Made by a program: the position numbers and the translations under genes. The notes beneath the pieces were generated by a model. It was given only the letters and a program-made list of their open reading frames with translations. It did not search any database and was not told the origin of the DNA. A DNA stretch of 7,000 bases, taken from contig JACCTJ010000014.1 of assembly GCA_013812485.1 (NCBI GenBank), positions 1-7,000 of the forward strand, in the 5' to 3' direction. Positions 6,359 to 7,000 of the stretch are shown here, in pieces; the first letter of the stretch is position 1, and each line of letters opens with the position of its first letter. This DNA comes from Thermoleophilaceae bacterium (GTDB lineage: Bacteria > Actinomycetota > Thermoleophilia > Solirubrobacterales > Thermoleophilaceae).

Positions 6359-7000
6359 GTGGCGCGCGGCTGCATCCTCAAGCGGCACAAGAAGTCAGGC
6401 GGTGTCACCTACTCGATCAAGTACCGCACAGCCGACGGCACGCCGGTGAAGAAGGCGATCGGACCGACCCGCTCCGACGCGGAGCAGGCACTCACGGCGG
6501 CGCTCGCGTCCGTCGACCGCGGCGAGCTGCGCTCTCCGAGCCGGGTCACCTTCGCCGAGGCGTCCGACGCCTGGCTCCGTCGCAAGAAGCCGGTGCTAGA
6601 GGCCTCGACCTACCGCGACTACGAGACCCACCTGCGTAAGCGGCTGAAGCCGGCCTTCGGCGATCTCAAGCTGCGCCAGATCAGCCGGGCGCGGATCGAG
6701 GACTACCTAGCCGAGCTCGACGAAGCGGGGGAGCTCTCGCGCAAGACGATCAACGACTCCCTGATTCCGCTCCGTCAGGTCCTCGCTCGCGCCGCTCGGG
6801 ACGGTGCGATCGCCCGCAACCCGGCCTCGAGCACCGACCGCGACGATCCGCTCGAGCTGCCGTACGAGCGCCCGACGATGGGGGTGCTCACCCGCGGGCA
6901 GGCCCGCGCCTACCTCGACGCCTGTCCCGGCTGGTACCGGCCCATGGCCGAGGTCCTGCTCGGCACCGGCCTGCGCATCGGAGAGGCGATAGCCCTCGGG
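6359..7000 (+). CDS. Tyrosine-recombinase integrase, 3' end cut by window edge
   Basis: The 214 visible residues form the N-terminal and part of the catalytic region of a phage-type integrase. It joins and separates attachment sites of an integrated element. Seen: an arm-binding region (about 5-50, with YSIKYRTADGTPVKKAIG); a SAM-like core-binding domain (about 62-156, starting VTFAEASDAWLRRKK, with STYRDYETHLRKRLKPAFG and ending RNPA); then the catalytic domain with the first active-site Arg in GTGLRIGEAIAL (R206). The remaining catalytic residues and the Tyr lie outside the window. GTG at 6359 is the earliest possible start because TAG stands directly before it in frame. Its nearest ribosome site, GGAG (6343-6346), is 12 nt away and inside the xis gene, so translation may be coupled to xis. 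No frameshift is seen. Confidence 0.9.
   Translation, partial: MARGCILKRHKKSGGVTYSIKYRTADGTPVKKAIGPTRSDAEQALTAALASVDRGELRSPSRVTFAEASDAWLRRKKPVLEASTYRDYETHLRKRLKPAFGDLKLRQISRARIEDYLAELDEAGELSRKTINDSLIPLRQVLARAARDGAIARNPASSTDRDDPLELPYERPTMGVLTRGQARAYLDACPGWYRPMAEVLLGTGLRIGEAIALG

Noticed and set aside
1..7000. CRISPR array, rRNA, tRNA or riboswitch
   Set aside because: No regularly spaced direct repeats, no tRNA cloverleaf and no conserved riboswitch core were recognised by eye on either strand.

Overview
The window is very GC-rich with strong G/C bias at third codon positions. The protein types suggest a high-GC Gram-positive bacterium, most likely an actinomycete and possibly a deep branch such as Thermoleophilia. 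That placement is an inference from protein style; there is no rRNA or tRNA to anchor it.

Region 1 (about 70-2817, minus strand) holds one large chromosomal-type gene. It encodes a membrane-anchored FtsH/M41 zinc metalloprotease with two complete, intact AAA+ ATPase modules in tandem instead of the usual single one. It is the most unusual protein in the window.

Region 2 (about 2820-7000) looks like a mobile or accessory island next to that gene. From left to right it contains: a decayed, frameshifted fragment of an ISL3-family transposase (about 3047-3441); an AT-rich inverted repeat leading into a small protein that is only a sigma-70 region 4 helix-turn-helix (3608-3853); a complete IS1380-family element with 19-bp perfect terminal inverted repeats (3849-5491) and an intact 434-aa DDE transposase on the minus strand; a small Cys/His-rich putative zinc-binding protein whose start lies just beyond the IS end (5519-5713); a stretch of about 390 bases without a convincing gene; and an excisionase-like gene followed 5 bases later by a tyrosine-recombinase integrase that runs off the right edge (6105-6353 and 6359-7000). 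The xis-int pair indicates an integrated phage or integrative element extending to the right.

The best regulatory find is in the IS1380 element. The Shine-Dalgarno of the transposase lies in one arm of an 11-bp perfect inverted repeat, and the other arm lies 41 nt upstream at a candidate -10 box. Transcripts entering from outside would fold and hide the ribosome site, while transcripts from the internal promoter would lack most of the blocking arm. This is the logic known from IS10 and IS50.
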